A DNA stretch of 64,000 nucleotides from Stutzerimonas nosocomialis (lineage in GTDB: Bacteria; Pseudomonadota; Gammaproteobacteria; Pseudomonadales; Pseudomonadaceae): contig NZ_QLAE01000022.1 in assembly GCF_005876855.1 (NCBI RefSeq), forward strand, positions 16,141-80,140, read 5' to 3'. Below are positions 7,681-17,357 of this stretch, piece by piece. Numbering within the stretch: the first letter of the stretch is position 1; each line of letters starts with the position of its first letter. The position numbers and the translations under genes were made by a program. The notes beneath the pieces are model-generated. The model did not search any database. It saw only the letters and a list, made by a program, of their open reading frames with translations, and had not been told where the DNA came from.

Positions 7681-9328
7681 CCTTCAGATCACCCACCAGC
7701 CAGCGCGCGGCGAAGTCCGCCGCGTCGGTGAAGGGGTTCAGGACCAGCTCGACCCCGGCGGCCTCCAGCGCCTGCCCATGCGGGTCATCGCGCACCACGC
7801 CGGCGATCCGGCCGGTGAAGCCCGCCATGCGCAAGGCATGCAGCAGCGCGCGGTTCGATTCCCACTGCGCCAGGGTGGTCACGACCCAGTCCACGTGCTG
7901 CAGCGGCAGGCTTTCCAGCAGGCTCGGGTCCTCGCCATCGCCGAAGCGCACGTTGCGCCCTTCCCGCGCCAGCGACCGCACCACTTCGGGATCGAAGTCC
8001 ATCCCCATCACCGCGACCCCGGCATCGTCCAGCTGCTGCAGCAAACGCGCGCCGTAACGGCCGAGCCCGAACACCAGCACCCGCGGCTGACCTTCGGGGC
8101 GCACCGGCTGCTCCACTTCCAGCTCGCGAAACGGGTGCTTGCGCTCGAACACACCCAGCCAGGGCGCCAGGCGCTCATAGAGCGATTGCGAGAAGAGGAT
8201 CATGTAGGTCGACAGCATGATGGTCACCAGGCCGACCAGGGTGGTGAGCCCCAGCGCCTCGCCGCCGACGTGCCCGAGGGTGATGCCCATCGCCACGAAG
8301 ACGATGGAAAACTCGCTGATCTGCGCCACGGTCAGGCCGGCCAGGAAACCGGTGCGCTTGCGATAGCCCATGAAGCCCATGATCGCCATGACGATCAGCG
8401 GGTTGCCGATCAGCACGAACAGCGAAAGCACCACCGCCGGCAGCAGTTCGCCACCCAGGGTGGAAAAGTCGAGCCGCGAGCCCAGGTCGATGAAGAAGAA
8501 CAGCAGCATGAAGTCGCGGATGCCGGTCAGGCGCGCATTCATCGCCTCGCGGTACGCCGTCGAGGCCAGGGAGAAGCCGGCCATGAACGCGCCCGCCTCC
8601 TTGCTGAAACCGGCCCACTCGCCCAGCGCCGCCAGCCCGCAGCCCCAGGCGATGGCGAAGATCAGCAGCAGCTCCTGGGAGCGCGCCATGGCCGCCACCA
8701 CCTTCGGCAGTATGTAGCGCATCAGGACGAACATCAGCAGCGCCGCGAGCCCCAGCCGCAACACCAGCGAGCCCGCCACCTCCAGCTCGCCGGATTCGCC
8801 GGCACCGCGCAACGCGCTCATGGTCATCATCGCCAGCACCACGGCCAGGTCCTGGACGATCAGGAAGCCCACCGCGATGCGCCCGTGCAGCGAGTCCAGC
8901 TCGCGTTTGTCGGAGAGCAGCTTGACGATGATGATGGTGCTGGAAAAGGTCAGCGCGACGGCGATGTAGAGCGCTTCCACCGCGCTCTTGCCCATCGCCA
9001 GCGTCAGGATGAAGCCGAAGATGATGGTGAAGGTCAGCTGGCCGAGGCCGGTGGCCAGCGCCACCGGGCCTATGTTGCGGATGTGCTGCAGGTCGAGCTT
9101 GAGGCCGACCACGAACAGCAGCACCGTGACGCCGATCTCCGCCAGCAGGTTGATCTGCTCGTGCGCCCGCACGAGGCCGAACGCCGCAGGCCCCACCAGG
9201 ATGCCGATCACGATGTAGGCGATCAGTACCGGCTGGCGCAGCCGCACGGCCACCGCACCGGCGACCGCCGAGACCATCAGCAGCACCGCGAATTCGACAT
9301 AAGGCCCGTGGGCCAGCAACGCATCCAT
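7664..9328 (-). CDS. KefB/YbaL-type monovalent cation:proton antiporter (CPA2) with TrkA-N domain
   Basis: The 554-residue protein has an N-terminal membrane domain of about 12 helices (residues 1-385) with CPA2 features: IGILVGPAAFGLV, an aspartate in FLIVQDLAVVLA, and FSKEAGAFMAGFSLAST. A cytosolic RCK/TrkA-N nucleotide-binding domain follows (about 410-530, VLVFGLGRYGARLLQQL). The layout matches Kef-type potassium efflux systems and the YbaL group. No KefF/G-like partner gene is adjacent. A role in K+/H+ homeostasis is inferred from the family. Confidence 0.88.
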   Translation of the reverse strand: MDALLAHGPYVEFAVLLMVSAVAGAVAVRLRQPVLIAYIVIGILVGPAAFGLVRAHEQINLLAEIGVTVLLFVVGLKLDLQHIRNIGPVALATGLGQLTFTIIFGFILTLAMGKSAVEALYIAVALTFSSTIIIVKLLSDKRELDSLHGRIAVGFLIVQDLAVVLAMMTMSALRGAGESGELEVAGSLVLRLGLAALLMFVLMRYILPKVVAAMARSQELLLIFAIAWGCGLAALGEWAGFSKEAGAFMAGFSLASTAYREAMNARLTGIRDFMLLFFFIDLGSRLDFSTLGGELLPAVVLSLFVLIGNPLIVMAIMGFMGYRKRTGFLAGLTVAQISEFSIVFVAMGITLGHVGGEALGLTTLVGLVTIMLSTYMILFSQSLYERLAPWLGVFERKHPFRELEVEQPVRPEGQPRVLVFGLGRYGARLLQQLDDAGVAVMGMDFDPEVVRSLAREGRNVRFGDGEDPSLLESLPLQHVDWVVTTLAQWESNRALLHALRMAGFTGRIAGVVRDDPHGQALEAAGVELVLNPFTDAADFAARWLVGDLKEKARH

Positions 9329-9423
9329 CTCCGATCCCCTTTAGCGACGCGCCGTGGGCCCGCGCCCGTCTCGCCTGCAGGAGTCTAGTTAAAGCGGCAA
9401 CGTCGCGAGCTGACCGGGCGCAA

Positions 9424-10401
9424 TCAATCGTCGCCGGCGGGCCTGACCTCGGGGTTGGCGAGCACGCAGGGTTCGCCGGCGAAGAAGCGCGCCACGTTGG
9501 CGAAGGCATCGCCGAAATACAGCTCGTAGCCATGACGTTCGACGTAGCCCAGGTGCGGCGTGCAGAGCACGTCGGGGTGCTGCAGCAGCGGGTGTTCGGC
9601 GTCGGTGATCGGCTCCTGCTCGAACACGTCGAGCGCGGCGTAGCCGGGGCGTCCCTGGTTCAGCGCCTCGAGCAGCGCGCCGGGGGCGATCAGCTCGGCG
9701 CGGCTGATGTTGACCAGGAGCGCCGTCGGCTTCATCCGGGCCAGGTCCTGGGCGGTGACGATGTGCCGGGTCGCCTCGACCAGGCGCAGGTTCAGGCTCA
9801 GCACATCGGCCTCGGCGAAGAACGCCTCGCGGCTTTCGGCGGCGCGATGACCGTCGCGCTCGGCGGCTTCGCGCGAGCCTTCGCTGCCCCACACCAGCAC
9901 CGGCATCTCGAAGGCCTGGGCGTAGCGGGCCAGGCGCTGGCCGATCTTGCCGTAGCCCCAGATGCCCAGGGTCTGCCCGTACAGGCGCTCGCCCAGGTTG
10001 ACCTGCCATTGCCCGGCATAGAGCGCCTGCATCGCCGGCAGCAAGCGGCGCCGCGCCATCAGGATCAGCCCCCAGGCAAGTTCCGCCGGCGCGATCGGCG
10101 AGCCTCGCCCTTCCATCACCGCGACGCCGTGCCGCGTGCAGGCGTCGAGGTCCAGGTGGGCGGCCACCTTGCCGGTCTGGCTGATCAGCTTGAGGTTGGG
10201 CAATTGCGCCAGCAGCGCCTCGTCGACCAGGGTCCGTTCGCGGGTCAGCACCAGCGCGTCGGCGTCGGCGAAGCGCTCGGCCAGCACCTGCCGGTCGCTG
10301 ACCGCGTCGTGGTAGACCGTGACCCTGTGACCGTCGAGCTGCGCGAAGCAGTCCAGCGAGCGGATCACGTCCTGGTAATCATCGGGAATGACGATGTGCA
10401 T
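9424..10401 (-). CDS. D-isomer-specific 2-hydroxyacid dehydrogenase family protein
   Basis: This enzyme has 325 residues. The NAD(P)-binding motif GIWGYGKIG lies near residue 145. The catalytic residues are recognisable: Arg in LVNISRAELI, Glu in FEQEPI, and His in TPHLGYVERH. The family includes D-3-phosphoglycerate dehydrogenase and hydroxypyruvate/glyoxylate reductases, but this copy lacks an ACT domain and its substrate is not evident. It is a single gene on the minus strand, 68 bp after tcuB, and may be read with the tcu genes. Confidence 0.85.
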   Translation of the reverse strand: MHIVIPDDYQDVIRSLDCFAQLDGHRVTVYHDAVSDRQVLAERFADADALVLTRERTLVDEALLAQLPNLKLISQTGKVAAHLDLDACTRHGVAVMEGRGSPIAPAELAWGLILMARRRLLPAMQALYAGQWQVNLGERLYGQTLGIWGYGKIGQRLARYAQAFEMPVLVWGSEGSREAAERDGHRAAESREAFFAEADVLSLNLRLVEATRHIVTAQDLARMKPTALLVNISRAELIAPGALLEALNQGRPGYAALDVFEQEPITDAEHPLLQHPDVLCTPHLGYVERHGYELYFGDAFANVARFFAGEPCVLANPEVRPAGDD

Positions 10402-10469
10402 GCCGCAGTCTCCTCGAGGCGCGGCATGGGCCGGCCGGTGGTCGTTGTGGTCGCCGCCGGCCGCGCCGC

Positions 10470-11678
10470 TCAGCGGCCGCCCGTGGCCGGCTCCGAGCGT
10501 TCGCTGCCCAGCTGCAGCCGGTCCGGCTGGCGTTTCTCGATGGCATGCTTGAGCAGCGCCGCGCTGCGAAAGATGCCGTGGGCGAATTTACCGTACGGCA
10601 TGGTCAGAAAGAACGCCATCACCACGCCCAGGTGCACCGCGAGCAGGATCGCCATCGCCGCGGTGTCGCGCAGCGCCAGCAGCGCAAGGCCGGTGACGCT
10701 GATCAGCAGCAGCAGCGCGATGAAGGCGCGGTCCATCGGCCGCTGGGCCACATCGCCCTGGGCCGGGTCGCGGCGATAGCTCATCACCAACAGCCCCAGC
10801 GGCCCGATGATCAGCCCGATGCCGCCGGCCGTGCCGAGCATGACCGGCAGGCTGAAGAACGGATACGGCGCTTCGGCCCCCAGCAGGTAGTGATACAGCG
10901 TGGCGACGCTGGTCGAGGCCAGGCAGAGCATGAAGCCGTAGAAGGTGAAGTGGTGGAAGCGCCGCCGCCACAGGGTGTAGCGGTCGCTCTCGTTGTTGCA
11001 GCCCTGCCCGTGACCGCCGTCGAGGTATTTGAGCTTGAGCACCGCGCCCGAGGCCTCCAGCGCCGCGGCCGTGCTGGCGCTTTCCCGCGCCTCGGCGGGG
11101 GTGATGCGCTTCCAGAAGCGCCGCACGCCGATGCCCAGCGCCAGCACGGCGAAGCCGAACGCAGCGCCGAACATCAGCGCCAGGGTGTTGTGGGGGAACA
11201 CCGCATAGAAGTCCCCGGCCAGACGCCCCGGCAACAGCGTGCCGTTGATCAGCATCGCCAGCAGCAGGAACAGCACCAGGCCCGCCGAGGTCGCCAGCGA
11301 CAGGGTCAGCCCGTTGCGCCGGTAGAGGCCGCCGAGCGCCGCCGGCCAGGCGAAATCGGTGTAGGTGTCCAGCCGCACCTTGGCCAGCGATTGCGGCACG
11401 TTGACCGCGAACTCGTGGGGCGCGGCGTACTGGCAGGCATGCAGGCAGGCGCCGCAGTTGTGGCAGAGGTTGGCCAGGTAATGGATGTCGGCCTTGCCGA
11501 ACTCCAGCCGCCGGGTCATCGCCGGGAACACCGCGCAGAAACCTTCGCAGTAACGGCAGGCGTTGCAGATGTGCATCTGCCGGTCGACTTCGGCCTCGTC
11601 GAGGTTGAGCAGGGAAATCAGCGGGTAGGGCTCGGCGGCGGCGCAGGTCTGCGCATCCAGGGGTTCATGCAGTTGCAT
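10470..11678 (-). CDS. tcuB: tricarballylate utilisation membrane protein TcuB (4Fe-4S)
   Basis: The protein has 402 residues. Two [4Fe-4S] motifs lie in the N-terminal third (Cys 38/41/44/48 in [11 protein letters not shown] and Cys 72/75/78/82 in [11 protein letters not shown]). About six membrane helices follow, several carrying histidines that could ligate haem. This is the TcuB/CitB layout; TcuB reoxidises the FAD of TcuA by passing electrons to the quinone pool. Its start overlaps the end of tcuA by 14 bp, so the two are translationally coupled. Confidence 0.92.
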   Translation of the reverse strand: MQLHEPLDAQTCAAAEPYPLISLLNLDEAEVDRQMHICNACRYCEGFCAVFPAMTRRLEFGKADIHYLANLCHNCGACLHACQYAAPHEFAVNVPQSLAKVRLDTYTDFAWPAALGGLYRRNGLTLSLATSAGLVLFLLLAMLINGTLLPGRLAGDFYAVFPHNTLALMFGAAFGFAVLALGIGVRRFWKRITPAEARESASTAAALEASGAVLKLKYLDGGHGQGCNNESDRYTLWRRRFHHFTFYGFMLCLASTSVATLYHYLLGAEAPYPFFSLPVMLGTAGGIGLIIGPLGLLVMSYRRDPAQGDVAQRPMDRAFIALLLLISVTGLALLALRDTAAMAILLAVHLGVVMAFFLTMPYGKFAHGIFRSAALLKHAIEKRQPDRLQLGSERSEPATGGR

Positions 11679-13116
11679 GGCGTTGTCCTTCGCTCGAAAG
11701 AGTGGGATGGCGCGCGGCCTCGGCGGCGCGGCTGCCGGCGATGCGGCCGAACGCGGTGCCGATGCTCATGCCGACGCCGGCGGTATAGCCCTTGCCGAGC
11801 ACGTTGCCGGCCATCATCTCGCCGGCGACGAAGAGGTTCGGGCTGGGCTGGCCGTCGAAGTGCACCGCCGCGTGTTCGTTGGTCTTGAGGCCCAGGTAGG
11901 TGAAGGTCACCCCCGGTTTCAGGGCATAGCCGTAGAACGGCGGCGTATCGAGCGGCCGGGCCCAGTGGGTCTTGGCCGGCGCCAGCCCCTCGGTGTGGCA
12001 GTCGTCGAGCTGGGTGTGATCGAAGGTGCCGACCCGGCAGGCGCGGTTGTAGGCCTCCACGGTCCGGACGAAGGTTTCCTCGGGCAGCCCCAGCTGGCGC
12101 GCCAGTTCGTCGAGCGTGTGGGCGACGGTGCCGGGAAAGACCGGCGGCATGAAGCGGCCGATGGCCTTCTGGTCGATGATCGAGTAGGCGATCTGCCCCG
12201 GCTGGCCGGCGACCAGGCGCCCCCAGATGGCGTAGCGCTTGGGCCAGAAGTCCTCGCCCTCGTCATAGAAACGCTCGCCCTCGCGGTTGACCACCACCCC
12301 CAGCGACACGCAGTCGATCCGCGTGCAGATGCCGCCGTCGTACAGCGGCGCACGGGCGTCGATGGCGACCATGTGCGCCTGGGTCGGGTCGCCGATGGCA
12401 TCGGCGCCGGCCTCGAGCATGCTGCGCAGCAACACCCCGGTGTTGAAGCGGGTGCCACGGATCAGGAAGTTGTCCGACGGCCACTCGCCGCGCTCGTTCT
12501 GGCCCCAGGCCTCGCGCAGCCACTCGCGGTTGGACTCGAACCCGCCGGCGGCCAGCACGCAGCTGCGGGCCTCGATGCGCTCGGCCGGCAGCCGGACCCC
12601 GTTCACCTCGCGGGCCGGGACCCGGGCGGCGACGAAGCGTCCGCCGTCGAGCTCGACCGATTCGACCGGCGTGTCGTAGCGGATTTCGACCCCGAGCCGC
12701 TGCGCACTGCGGTAATAGGCGTTGACCAGCGCCTTGCCGCCGCCCATGAAGAAGGCGTTGGTGCGCGCCACGTGCAGGGCGCCGGAGAGCGGTGGCTGGA
12801 AGTGCACGCCATGCCGGCGCATCCAGTCGCGGCAGGAGGAGGACGCGCGGATAGCGATGCGCGCGAGCTTCTCGTCGGTGATGCCGCCGGTCACGCGCAG
12901 CAGGTCCTGCCAGAATTCTTCTTCGGGGTAAGCCTCGACCAGCACGTCCTGCGGGGCGTCGTGCATGCAACGCAGGTTGCGGGTGTGCTGGGAATTGCCG
13001 CCACGCCATTCGCGCGGCGAGGCTTCGAGCAGCAGCACGCTGGCCCCGGCCTCGCGCGCCATCAGGGCCGCGCAGAGGGCGGCGTTGCCGCCGCCAATGA
13101 CAAGCACATCGATCAT
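11665..13116 (-). CDS. tcuA: FAD-dependent tricarballylate dehydrogenase TcuA
   Basis: A 483-residue flavoprotein of the fumarate reductase/succinate dehydrogenase superfamily. The FAD site is at the very N-terminus ([20 protein letters not shown]) and the C-terminal FAD segment [20 protein letters not shown] is intact. In Salmonella TcuA oxidises tricarballylate to cis-aconitate, which enters the TCA cycle. It overlaps tcuB by 14 bp; a LysR gene lies 110 bp upstream in the same direction. A 23-bp element about 95-120 bp before its start recurs before the binding-protein gene at 15497. Confidence 0.92.
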   Translation of the reverse strand: MIDVLVIGGGNAALCAALMAREAGASVLLLEASPREWRGGNSQHTRNLRCMHDAPQDVLVEAYPEEEFWQDLLRVTGGITDEKLARIAIRASSSCRDWMRRHGVHFQPPLSGALHVARTNAFFMGGGKALVNAYYRSAQRLGVEIRYDTPVESVELDGGRFVAARVPAREVNGVRLPAERIEARSCVLAAGGFESNREWLREAWGQNERGEWPSDNFLIRGTRFNTGVLLRSMLEAGADAIGDPTQAHMVAIDARAPLYDGGICTRIDCVSLGVVVNREGERFYDEGEDFWPKRYAIWGRLVAGQPGQIAYSIIDQKAIGRFMPPVFPGTVAHTLDELARQLGLPEETFVRTVEAYNRACRVGTFDHTQLDDCHTEGLAPAKTHWARPLDTPPFYGYALKPGVTFTYLGLKTNEHAAVHFDGQPSPNLFVAGEMMAGNVLGKGYTAGVGMSIGTAFGRIAGSRAAEAARHPTLSSEGQRHATA

Positions 13117-13211
13117 CGAGACTCCTCGTCAGCGGAGGCTTCGAGCGCCTCCTCGTCTGGGCGAGGACTTTAGGCAGCCGTCGGGAGGGCCGAAAGCGCC
13201 CGGCCTGGCTG

Positions 13212-13234
13212 GGGTGTTTAGTTTCGCTAAAGGC
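13212..13234 (-). promoter_or_regulatory. candidate LysR (TcuR) site before tcuA
   Basis: This 23-bp element includes a TTTAG-N5-CTAAA dyad and matches 20 of 23 positions at 15654-15676, upstream of the binding-protein gene. It overlaps the stop codon of the LysR gene and lies about 100 bp before tcuA. The dyad is compatible with a LysR box. Binding is inferred. Confidence 0.5.
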
Positions 13235-14180
13235 TTTCCGCCTCGCCGCTTTCGTCCGCCTCGTGCAGGCGCGCGCCCGGCCAGCGTCCCTGGCGCACCA
13301 GGCTGCGCGCCACGTCGAGGATCACCACCCGCGCGGCCAGCGCCGCCGGCGAGAGTTCGTCGTCGCTGAGCGTCACCAGCAGGTTGCGCCGTGCGACATC
13401 GCTGTCCTCGATCTGCGCCACCACCAGCCCCGTCTCGCCGGAACGCGCCGCAGCGGCGCCCGGCTGGATGGTGGCGGCGTAACCGGCCCGCACCGTCTCC
13501 ATCAGCAGCGCCAGCCCGTCCACTTCCATGACGATGTTCGGCTCGATGCCGAAGCGCTCGAAGGTCGCCATCAGGGTACTGCGCAGGCCGTGCTGCGGGT
13601 TGGGCAGCACCAGGGGCAGCCGCCCGAGTTCGGCCAGCCGCACGCTCTTGCCGAGCGGCGCGCCGGCCAGCGACGGCGGCGCGATGACGAAGAGCTTTTC
13701 ATCGAGCAGGGGCTGCACGTTCCAGCGCTTGCCGGTGTCGGCCTGGAACAGGATCGCCAGGTCGAGCTGGCGCGCATTGAGCTGGTTGGCGAGGTAGCCC
13801 GACAGCATTTCCACCAGATGCAGTTGAATGTCGGGGTAGCGCTGGCGCATCGCCTCGATCAGCGGCAGCGCCAGCACCGAAGCGGTGGTCGGCGGCAGCC
13901 CGACGCTGACGTAACCACTCATGCGCCCCCGCTGCGCCGCCTGGATGGCGTTCTCCGCCTGGCGCAGGGTGAGCTGGGCATGGTGCTGGAAGGCGATGCC
14001 CGCGCTGGTCAGCACCACGCCGGTGCTGGTGCGGCTGAGCAGCCGGGTGCTGAGTTCGCTTTCGAGCTTGCTGATCTGCTGGCTCAGGGCCGAGGTGCCG
14101 ATCCCCAGCTCCAGCGCGGCACGGCCGAGACTCTTGTGTTCGACCGCGGAGAGAAAATAGCGTAACTGCCTCAGTTCCAT
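13227..14180 (-). CDS. tcuR: LysR family regulator, probable tricarballylate regulator TcuR
   Basis: A 317-residue LysR protein: N-terminal MELRQLRYFLSAVEHKSLGR with the recognition helix region GIGTSALSQQISKLE, then an effector domain similar to Nac/Cbl/TcuR-type LysR proteins (PPTTASVLALPLIEAMRQRY). It lies directly upstream of tcuA and tcuB on the same strand. In Salmonella TcuR activates tcuABC. The name rests on position and family. The likely binding element overlaps its own stop codon. Confidence 0.78.
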   Translation of the reverse strand: MELRQLRYFLSAVEHKSLGRAALELGIGTSALSQQISKLESELSTRLLSRTSTGVVLTSAGIAFQHHAQLTLRQAENAIQAAQRGRMSGYVSVGLPPTTASVLALPLIEAMRQRYPDIQLHLVEMLSGYLANQLNARQLDLAILFQADTGKRWNVQPLLDEKLFVIAPPSLAGAPLGKSVRLAELGRLPLVLPNPQHGLRSTLMATFERFGIEPNIVMEVDGLALLMETVRAGYAATIQPGAAAARSGETGLVVAQIEDSDVARRNLLVTLSDDELSPAALAARVVILDVARSLVRQGRWPGARLHEADESGEAESL

Positions 14181-14516
14181 CGGGACCCGATCCTTCTACT
14201 GGCCTGTGACCGAGCCGGCGCGGCGCGGATGAACAAGCCTAAGCGACCGTCGGGCTCTTGTGGAAACCACTGCAGGCCTGGGTGATCACGGCCTGATCGG
14301 GGACAGACGGAACCGGGGGACAGGGCTGTGACCGGCGCAAGCTCTCTCCCAGAGCCGGCCGCCCCTCTCCCTGCCAGCCCGCACACCCGTGGGAGTTGCG
14401 TAGGGTGGATGGCGCTCTTTCCATCCACCGTCCCGTCGAAAAATGGTGGATCGGTGAAGCGTGATCCACCCTACGAAACTGCCAACGGCACACCCGTGGC
14501 AGCCCGATCGGCCCCG
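14181..14516. other. intergenic region tcuR / binding-protein gene
   Basis: In this 336-bp gap I see no gene. The only structure is the pair of hairpin repeats at 14399-14475, described separately. Confidence 0.6.
14399..14475. repeat. paired GTAGGGTGGA/TCCACCCTAC hairpins
   Basis: Two hairpin units face each other: CGTAGGGTGGATGG...CCATCCACC (14399-14430) and ATGGTGGATC...GATCCACCCTACG (14443-14475). The outer ends CGTAGGGTGGA and TCCACCCTACG are exact complements. It is a member of a family found at about ten places in this window. Confidence 0.8.
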
Positions 14517-15497
14517 CTATTGCTGCTGCACCAGCCCGAACTCGCTGGCCAGCGACTTGTATTGCTCGACCTGCTTGTACACGTACGCCTGCAGGTCCTC
14601 GCCGGTGAGCGCGAGGGGCAGCAGGTCGCGCTGCTCGCGCATCTTTGCGAATGTGTCGTCGGCCAGCAGGGCATCGAACTGCTGCTTCCACCAGGCATAG
14701 TCCTCGTCGCTGACGTCAGGCCCCAAGTAGAAGCCCCGCGCGATCGGCCAGGTGACATCGAACCCCTGCTCCCTGGCGGTCGGCAGTTCGCCGAGCTTGC
14801 CCGGCAGGCGCTCGTCGGAGAGCACCGCCAGCACCCGCACCTTGCCGGCTTCGAGCTGCGCGGTCGCTTCGCCGATGCCGCTGGTGATGACCTGGACATG
14901 CCCGCCGAGCAGCGCGGTCATCGGTTCGCCACCGCCTTCGAAGGCCACGTAGCGAAGCGTCTTGGGATCGACGCCCGCCGCGCGGGCGACCAGCGCGGCC
15001 TGCATCCAGTCCTGGCTGCCGACGGTGCCGCCGGCGCCGATCACCGTACCGGTCGGGTCCTTGCGCAGGGCATCGATGAGGTCGTCGAAATCCTTGAGCG
15101 GCGAGTCCTCGCGCACCGTGATCGCACCGTAGTCCGTGCCGATCGCGGCCAGCCAGCGCACCGCTTTCTCGTCATAGCGGCCGAACTTGCCCTGGGCGAG
15201 GTTGAGCAGCGAGCCGCTGGACCAGGCGGTGAGCGTGCCGGGCTCGCCGGGGCGCTGCGCGACGATGGCGTTGTAAGCCACCGCGCCGATGCCGCCGGGC
15301 ATGTAGGTCACGCGCATCGGCGCCTTGAGCAGGCCGGTGTCGTGCAGGCCCCCCTGGGCCAGCTTGCAGGTGATGTCGAAGCCGCCGCCGGGTTTGGCCG
15401 GCGCCAGGCACTCGGGGCGCTTGGGTTCGGCCATCAGCTGGGTACAGAGCAACAGGCCTGAAGCGGCCAGGGCAATCCGGGTGATGCGAGTGCTCAT
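14517..15497 (-). CDS. Bug/TctC-family tripartite tricarboxylate transporter substrate-binding protein
   Basis: The protein has 326 residues with a Sec signal peptide (MSTRITRIALAASGLLLCTQ, cleavage after LMA). The Bug signature is visible in the mature part (KPGGGFDITCKLAQ, MPGGIGAVAYNAIV, TVGSQDWMQAALVARAAG). Family members bind carboxylates in the periplasm and hand them to a TctAB-type permease. No TctA or TctB gene is in the window, so the permease must be elsewhere. ATG 15497 has CAGGAGAAC just upstream. The shared element before tcuA and this gene points to tricarballylate or a similar tricarboxylate as ligand. Confidence 0.88.
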   Translation of the reverse strand: MSTRITRIALAASGLLLCTQLMAEPKRPECLAPAKPGGGFDITCKLAQGGLHDTGLLKAPMRVTYMPGGIGAVAYNAIVAQRPGEPGTLTAWSSGSLLNLAQGKFGRYDEKAVRWLAAIGTDYGAITVREDSPLKDFDDLIDALRKDPTGTVIGAGGTVGSQDWMQAALVARAAGVDPKTLRYVAFEGGGEPMTALLGGHVQVITSGIGEATAQLEAGKVRVLAVLSDERLPGKLGELPTAREQGFDVTWPIARGFYLGPDVSDEDYAWWKQQFDALLADDTFAKMREQRDLLPLALTGEDLQAYVYKQVEQYKSLASEFGLVQQQ

Positions 15498-15653
15498 GCA
15501 GTTCTCCTGTGGAGTCTTGTTGTGATCAGGCATCGCCTGCCGGCAGCGGTCATTGGCCGGGCCGATGGAAGGCAGCAGGCGCCACCCGCAGCGAAGCGGG
15601 TCTGGAGAACATACGGACCGAGGGGCGTGGCTCGATAGACCCCATCGGGCATG

Positions 15654-15676
15654 GGGTCTTCAGTTTTGCTAAAGGC
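15654..15676 (-). promoter_or_regulatory. second copy of the tcuA-upstream element
   Basis: This stretch is identical at 20 of 23 positions to 13212-13234, in the same orientation, about 160-180 bp before the binding-protein start and just beyond the phhR stop codon. It is a candidate TcuR site that would tie the binding protein to the tcu regulon. Confidence 0.45.
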
Positions 15677-15682
15677 GCGCGA

Positions 15683-17236
15683 TCATTTTTCGGCGCGGAT
15701 GCCGTACTCGCGCAGTTTGTTGGCGATGGTGGTATGGGAAACCCCCAGGCGCTTGCCCAGCTGGCGGCTGCTGGGGAAACGGGCGAACAGCTCTTCGAGC
15801 ACGGCCTTCTCGAAACGTCCGAGGATGGCGTCCAGGTCGCCCTCCAGCGAGAAGTCGCCCAGCGGCTGGGGCGCGCCATAGTCGGGCAGACGGATATGCT
15901 CGGGCCGCACCTCGCCTTCGCACAGCGACACGGCCTGGAACAGGGTGTTCTCCAGTTGGCGCACGTTGCCCGGCCAGTGATAGCCGGCCAGCCGCGCCAG
16001 CGCCTGCGGCGCCAGCCGCGGCAGCGGGCAGCCGATCTGCCGGCTGGCCTGGTCGAGAAAGTGGGCCACCAGAGGCTCCAGACCATCCATGCATTCGCGC
16101 AGCGGCGGGATGTGCAGCGAAAGCACGTTGAGCCGGTGGTAGAGGTCCTGGCGGAATTCGCCGCGCGCGCAGAGTTCGGACAGATCGACCTGGGTCGCGC
16201 AGATCACTCGCACGTCGAGGTAGACCTCCTCGTCGCTGCCGACCCGGCGGAAACAGCCGTTCTGCAGGAAGCGCACCAGCTTGGCCTGCAGCCGGGTGCT
16301 CATCTCCCCTACCCCGTCGAGAAACAGGGTGCCGCCGGCGGTCAGCTCCAGCAGCCCGAGCTTGCCCTCCGGACGCGCGCCCTCGAAGGCGCCCGGGCCG
16401 TAGCCGAACAGTTCGGTCTCGGCCATCGACTCGGGCAAGCCGGCACAGTTGAGCGCCATGAACGGCGACTGCCCGCGCGGGCTGGACAGGTGGCAGGCGC
16501 GCGCCAGCAGCTCCTTGCCGGTGCCGGTTTCGCCCTCGATCAGCAGCGGCGCGTCGAGCGGCGCCATGCGCCGGGCCTCGCGCACCACGGCGGCCATCAC
16601 CTTCGAACTCTGGAAGATGCTGTCGAAGCCACGCAGCTCCTGCTTGCGTACGTTGTAGATGCGCTCGCCAACGCGGTCGGCGCGGTGCAGGGTGAGCACC
16701 GCGCCGGCCAGGGCCTCGCTGTCGTCGTGTTCCGATTGCAGCGGCGCGATGTCGGCGAGGAACACGTCGCCCTTGATGGTCACCCGCAGGCCGTTGATCC
16801 GCGCGCGGTTGGCCCGCACCAGCTCGGGCAGGTCGAAATCCTCGGCGTAGCGCGACAGGCTCATGCCGGGCACCTCGTCGACCCGGACGCCCAGCAGCTG
16901 CGCCGCGGCCCGGTTGGCCGCGACGATGCCGCCGGCCATGTCGATCGACAGCACCGGGAACTCCAGCGCGCCGAGCAGCGCGTTGAGTTCCAGGTGATGG
17001 CGCTCGCTGGGCATCAGCGACACCCGCTTGACCTCGAACACGCCAGGCAGCGCCTCCATCTTCGGCCGCAGCGCCTGCAGCTGGAGGTTCATCAGGTTCG
17101 GGCACAGAAGGTAGACGGCATTGCCATGTTCGCCGCCGACTTCGCCACGGGCGACGTTGATGCCGTAGTCGACGAGCAGGTTGAGCATGTCGCGCAGGAT
17201 GCCGACACGGTTCTGGCAGAGGATCTTGATGCGCAT
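15683..17236 (-). CDS. phhR: PhhR/TyrR-type transcriptional regulator of aromatic amino acid catabolism
   Basis: This 517-residue regulator has the domain order ACT (1-70), PAS (about 80-150), AAA+ (205-440) and a Fis-like helix-turn-helix at the end (RQLGKRLGVSHTTIANKLRE). Walker A is GETGTGKE at 234-241. The sigma-54 contact loop reads GAFEGA (282-287) instead of GAFTGA, as I recall for PhhR proteins. The frame is open to 17356, but MRIKILCQNRVGILRD at 17236 is the conserved start. It is divergent from phhA, and the gap carries two TyrR/PhhR-box-like sites. It probably activates phhABC in response to Phe/Tyr. Confidence 0.93.
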   Translation of the reverse strand: MRIKILCQNRVGILRDMLNLLVDYGINVARGEVGGEHGNAVYLLCPNLMNLQLQALRPKMEALPGVFEVKRVSLMPSERHHLELNALLGALEFPVLSIDMAGGIVAANRAAAQLLGVRVDEVPGMSLSRYAEDFDLPELVRANRARINGLRVTIKGDVFLADIAPLQSEHDDSEALAGAVLTLHRADRVGERIYNVRKQELRGFDSIFQSSKVMAAVVREARRMAPLDAPLLIEGETGTGKELLARACHLSSPRGQSPFMALNCAGLPESMAETELFGYGPGAFEGARPEGKLGLLELTAGGTLFLDGVGEMSTRLQAKLVRFLQNGCFRRVGSDEEVYLDVRVICATQVDLSELCARGEFRQDLYHRLNVLSLHIPPLRECMDGLEPLVAHFLDQASRQIGCPLPRLAPQALARLAGYHWPGNVRQLENTLFQAVSLCEGEVRPEHIRLPDYGAPQPLGDFSLEGDLDAILGRFEKAVLEELFARFPSSRQLGKRLGVSHTTIANKLREYGIRAEK

Positions 17237-17295
17237 GGAAGGCACGGCCCTGATTGTTGTTATGGGGCAGGTGCGGCGTGGGCGCCGCATTTGTT

Positions 17296-17313
17296 CGTCA
17301 AGATTATTTGACG
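17296..17313. promoter_or_regulatory. PhhR-box-like site, CGTCAA-N6-TTGACG
   Basis: This perfect 6-6-6 dyad in the phhR-phhA gap matches the TyrR/PhhR consensus TGTAAA-N6-TTTACA at eight of twelve arm positions. It is 60 bp from the phhR start and 173 bp from phhA. Its start is exactly 62 bp from that of the next site. Confidence 0.55.
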
Positions 17314-17357
17314 CCTTCGAGCTTGAACAGGCCGCAGCGGTGGGGCAACGGCCCATT

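Noticed and set aside
16371-16400. GAFEGA in PhhR as a mutation that destroys function
   Set aside because: TyrR/PhhR proteins often deviate from GAFTGA, and several work with sigma-70; the rest of the protein is intact.
15509-17311. A 600-codon plus-strand frame opposite phhR
   Set aside because: phhR is complete on the minus strand with ACT, AAA+ and helix-turn-helix domains; the opposite frame has none.
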